Source: Nymphaea colorata (taxonomy: Eukaryota > Streptophyta > Magnoliopsida > Nymphaeales > Nymphaeaceae). From it: DNA of 64,000 nt. Shown here piece by piece: positions 62,901-64,000 of the stretch. Every line of letters starts with the position of its first letter. Position 1 is the stretch's first letter. Location of the stretch: contig NC_045141.1 in NCBI RefSeq assembly GCF_008831285.2, forward strand, positions 23,772,742 to 23,836,741, written 5' to 3'. Under the pieces are notes generated by a model, which did not search any database, was not told where the DNA came from, and saw nothing but the letters and a program-made list of their open reading frames with translations. A program made the translations under genes and the position numbers.

Positions 62901-64000
62901 ATTTTTTTTTTTCTTTGATTTTGGAAAAACTTGATCACGGACCCGTGCAATGCTTTCTATGATTTGAATGTGACCTTCCAAAATGGTAAATAAGAAGTGG
63001 TGAAACAACAATTATACCGTATTATGAAACAAAACACCACGGTGGTTGACTTGCCTCCCACTCATTGCCACCATTCCCAACCAAATTAATCATTCCATTT
63101 CCGCTCACACTCTCTCTTTTTACTTATAATTCACATTCCATTAGTTTGCTCTTAGTCACATTATCAATAGCAATATTAGTGTTATCATTGCAACTTATCT
63201 AAATGATGTTGAGATGTGAGGACGCCATATTTGTGGACATCATCATGGTTTCTTCTTATCTCGTTAAGACGTCATAATTTCCCCATCTCAACAAAAACGA
63301 TCTTAGCTCTTCCAAAGTGGAGTTTGTGTAACAAAATATTATAAACAATGCAGCAGGGAAAGAAGGTTCGCATTTAAAGAAGGGTTGACAAAAACTTGAA
63401 TCCTCATCGATCTCGTCTTTTTTTCTGAACACACACAAACTTTATAAGATGCCAACGTTGCGTATCGTGTTTGTTTGATGTGCGAAGATTTGATAAACTA
63501 GTGATTGAAACTAGGAAAGGACGGACGTTACATGCATATGTTACTTGAAAATAAAATAAGATAAGGACCGTGTGACCTGCGCTTGGAGACTGTGACTGTG
63601 TTTGTCTGGATATCACTGAGAATGGCTTTCTCAAGTCATGAGAAATAATGATCGGTATTGATGTCACATGATGGTTACAGCACATGGGAATTTAGCCTTC
63701 TTGTCTATGTTTGAAGGAAATGGCCGAACAGGAAAAGACTTCAGGACCCTGTGAGGAAATCAAATCTTCCAGAAAGTTGTGTTTCTGAGACGTCGGGTAG
63801 GTCTATCCTAGATGGGGCCTCCATGCAGGAGGAGTTGTACTAGTATAGTATTCATCCTCAGCAGGAACACCATAAGTTCTGAATCTTGCAGAAGGACAAC
63901 TCCCAGCTGAACATCCACCTGCGAATTCCACCATCTAATCCAGAGTACTGAATATAAGTACGTCAGCTATAGTAGTTTGATGACAGCCATTGAACATGAG
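59970..64000. other. Gene-free right flank
   Basis: About 4 kb of AT-rich DNA with no frame, domain or splice-site series that I recognise, apart from the probable VAP 3' UTR at its start. Several poly-A or poly-T runs are present (for example near 60180 and 62900). Confidence 0.55.

Overview
The window is nuclear DNA of a flowering plant. The genes are split by GT-AG introns, two transposable elements are plant-type (a Ty1/copia LTR retrotransposon and a PIF/Harbinger DNA transposon), long AT-rich gene-free stretches are common, and the proteins match plant families. I cannot name the species from sequence alone.

Layout. 2.5-6.4 kb (minus): a complete seven-exon flavin-containing monooxygenase of the FMO GS-OX-like class. 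9.2-13.2 kb (minus): a complete six-exon adenine phosphoribosyltransferase. 13.2-31.3 kb: a long gene-poor stretch with short tandem duplications, microsatellites and weak coding-like relics. 31.4-32.0 kb (minus): a single-exon PAP2 phosphatase of the lipid phosphate phosphatase beta type, with a small upstream ORF. 33.4-38.7 kb (plus): a very young full-length copia element with 487-bp LTRs, a CGATC target duplication and one in-frame stop inside integrase. 44.4-49.8 kb (plus): a seven-exon oxysterol-binding-protein-related gene of the ORP1/ORP2 class, without a recognisable PH domain. 51.7-55.0 kb: a complete Harbinger element with TTA target duplication and TIRs. It carries a DDE transposase, a decayed Myb/SANT-like ORF1 and an extra ORF with a viroplasmin/RNase H1 hybrid-binding-type domain. 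55.4-60.0 kb (plus): a VAP27-like (VAMP-associated protein) gene with two frameshifts and one nonsense codon in its MSP domain, so probably a pseudogene. 60-64 kb: no recognisable gene.

How the genes relate. They are independent housekeeping or metabolic genes, not a cluster: adenine salvage, phosphatidate dephosphorylation, lipid transfer at membrane contacts, ER-membrane tethering and S- or N-oxygenation. From memory, the order APT3 - LPP beta - ORP2A also occurs in Arabidopsis (At4g22570, At4g22550, At4g22540), so the middle of the window looks like ancient conserved microsynteny, here expanded by transposons and spacer DNA. The most unusual item is the Harbinger element's third ORF: its ATG overlaps the predicted spliced stop codon of the transposase.
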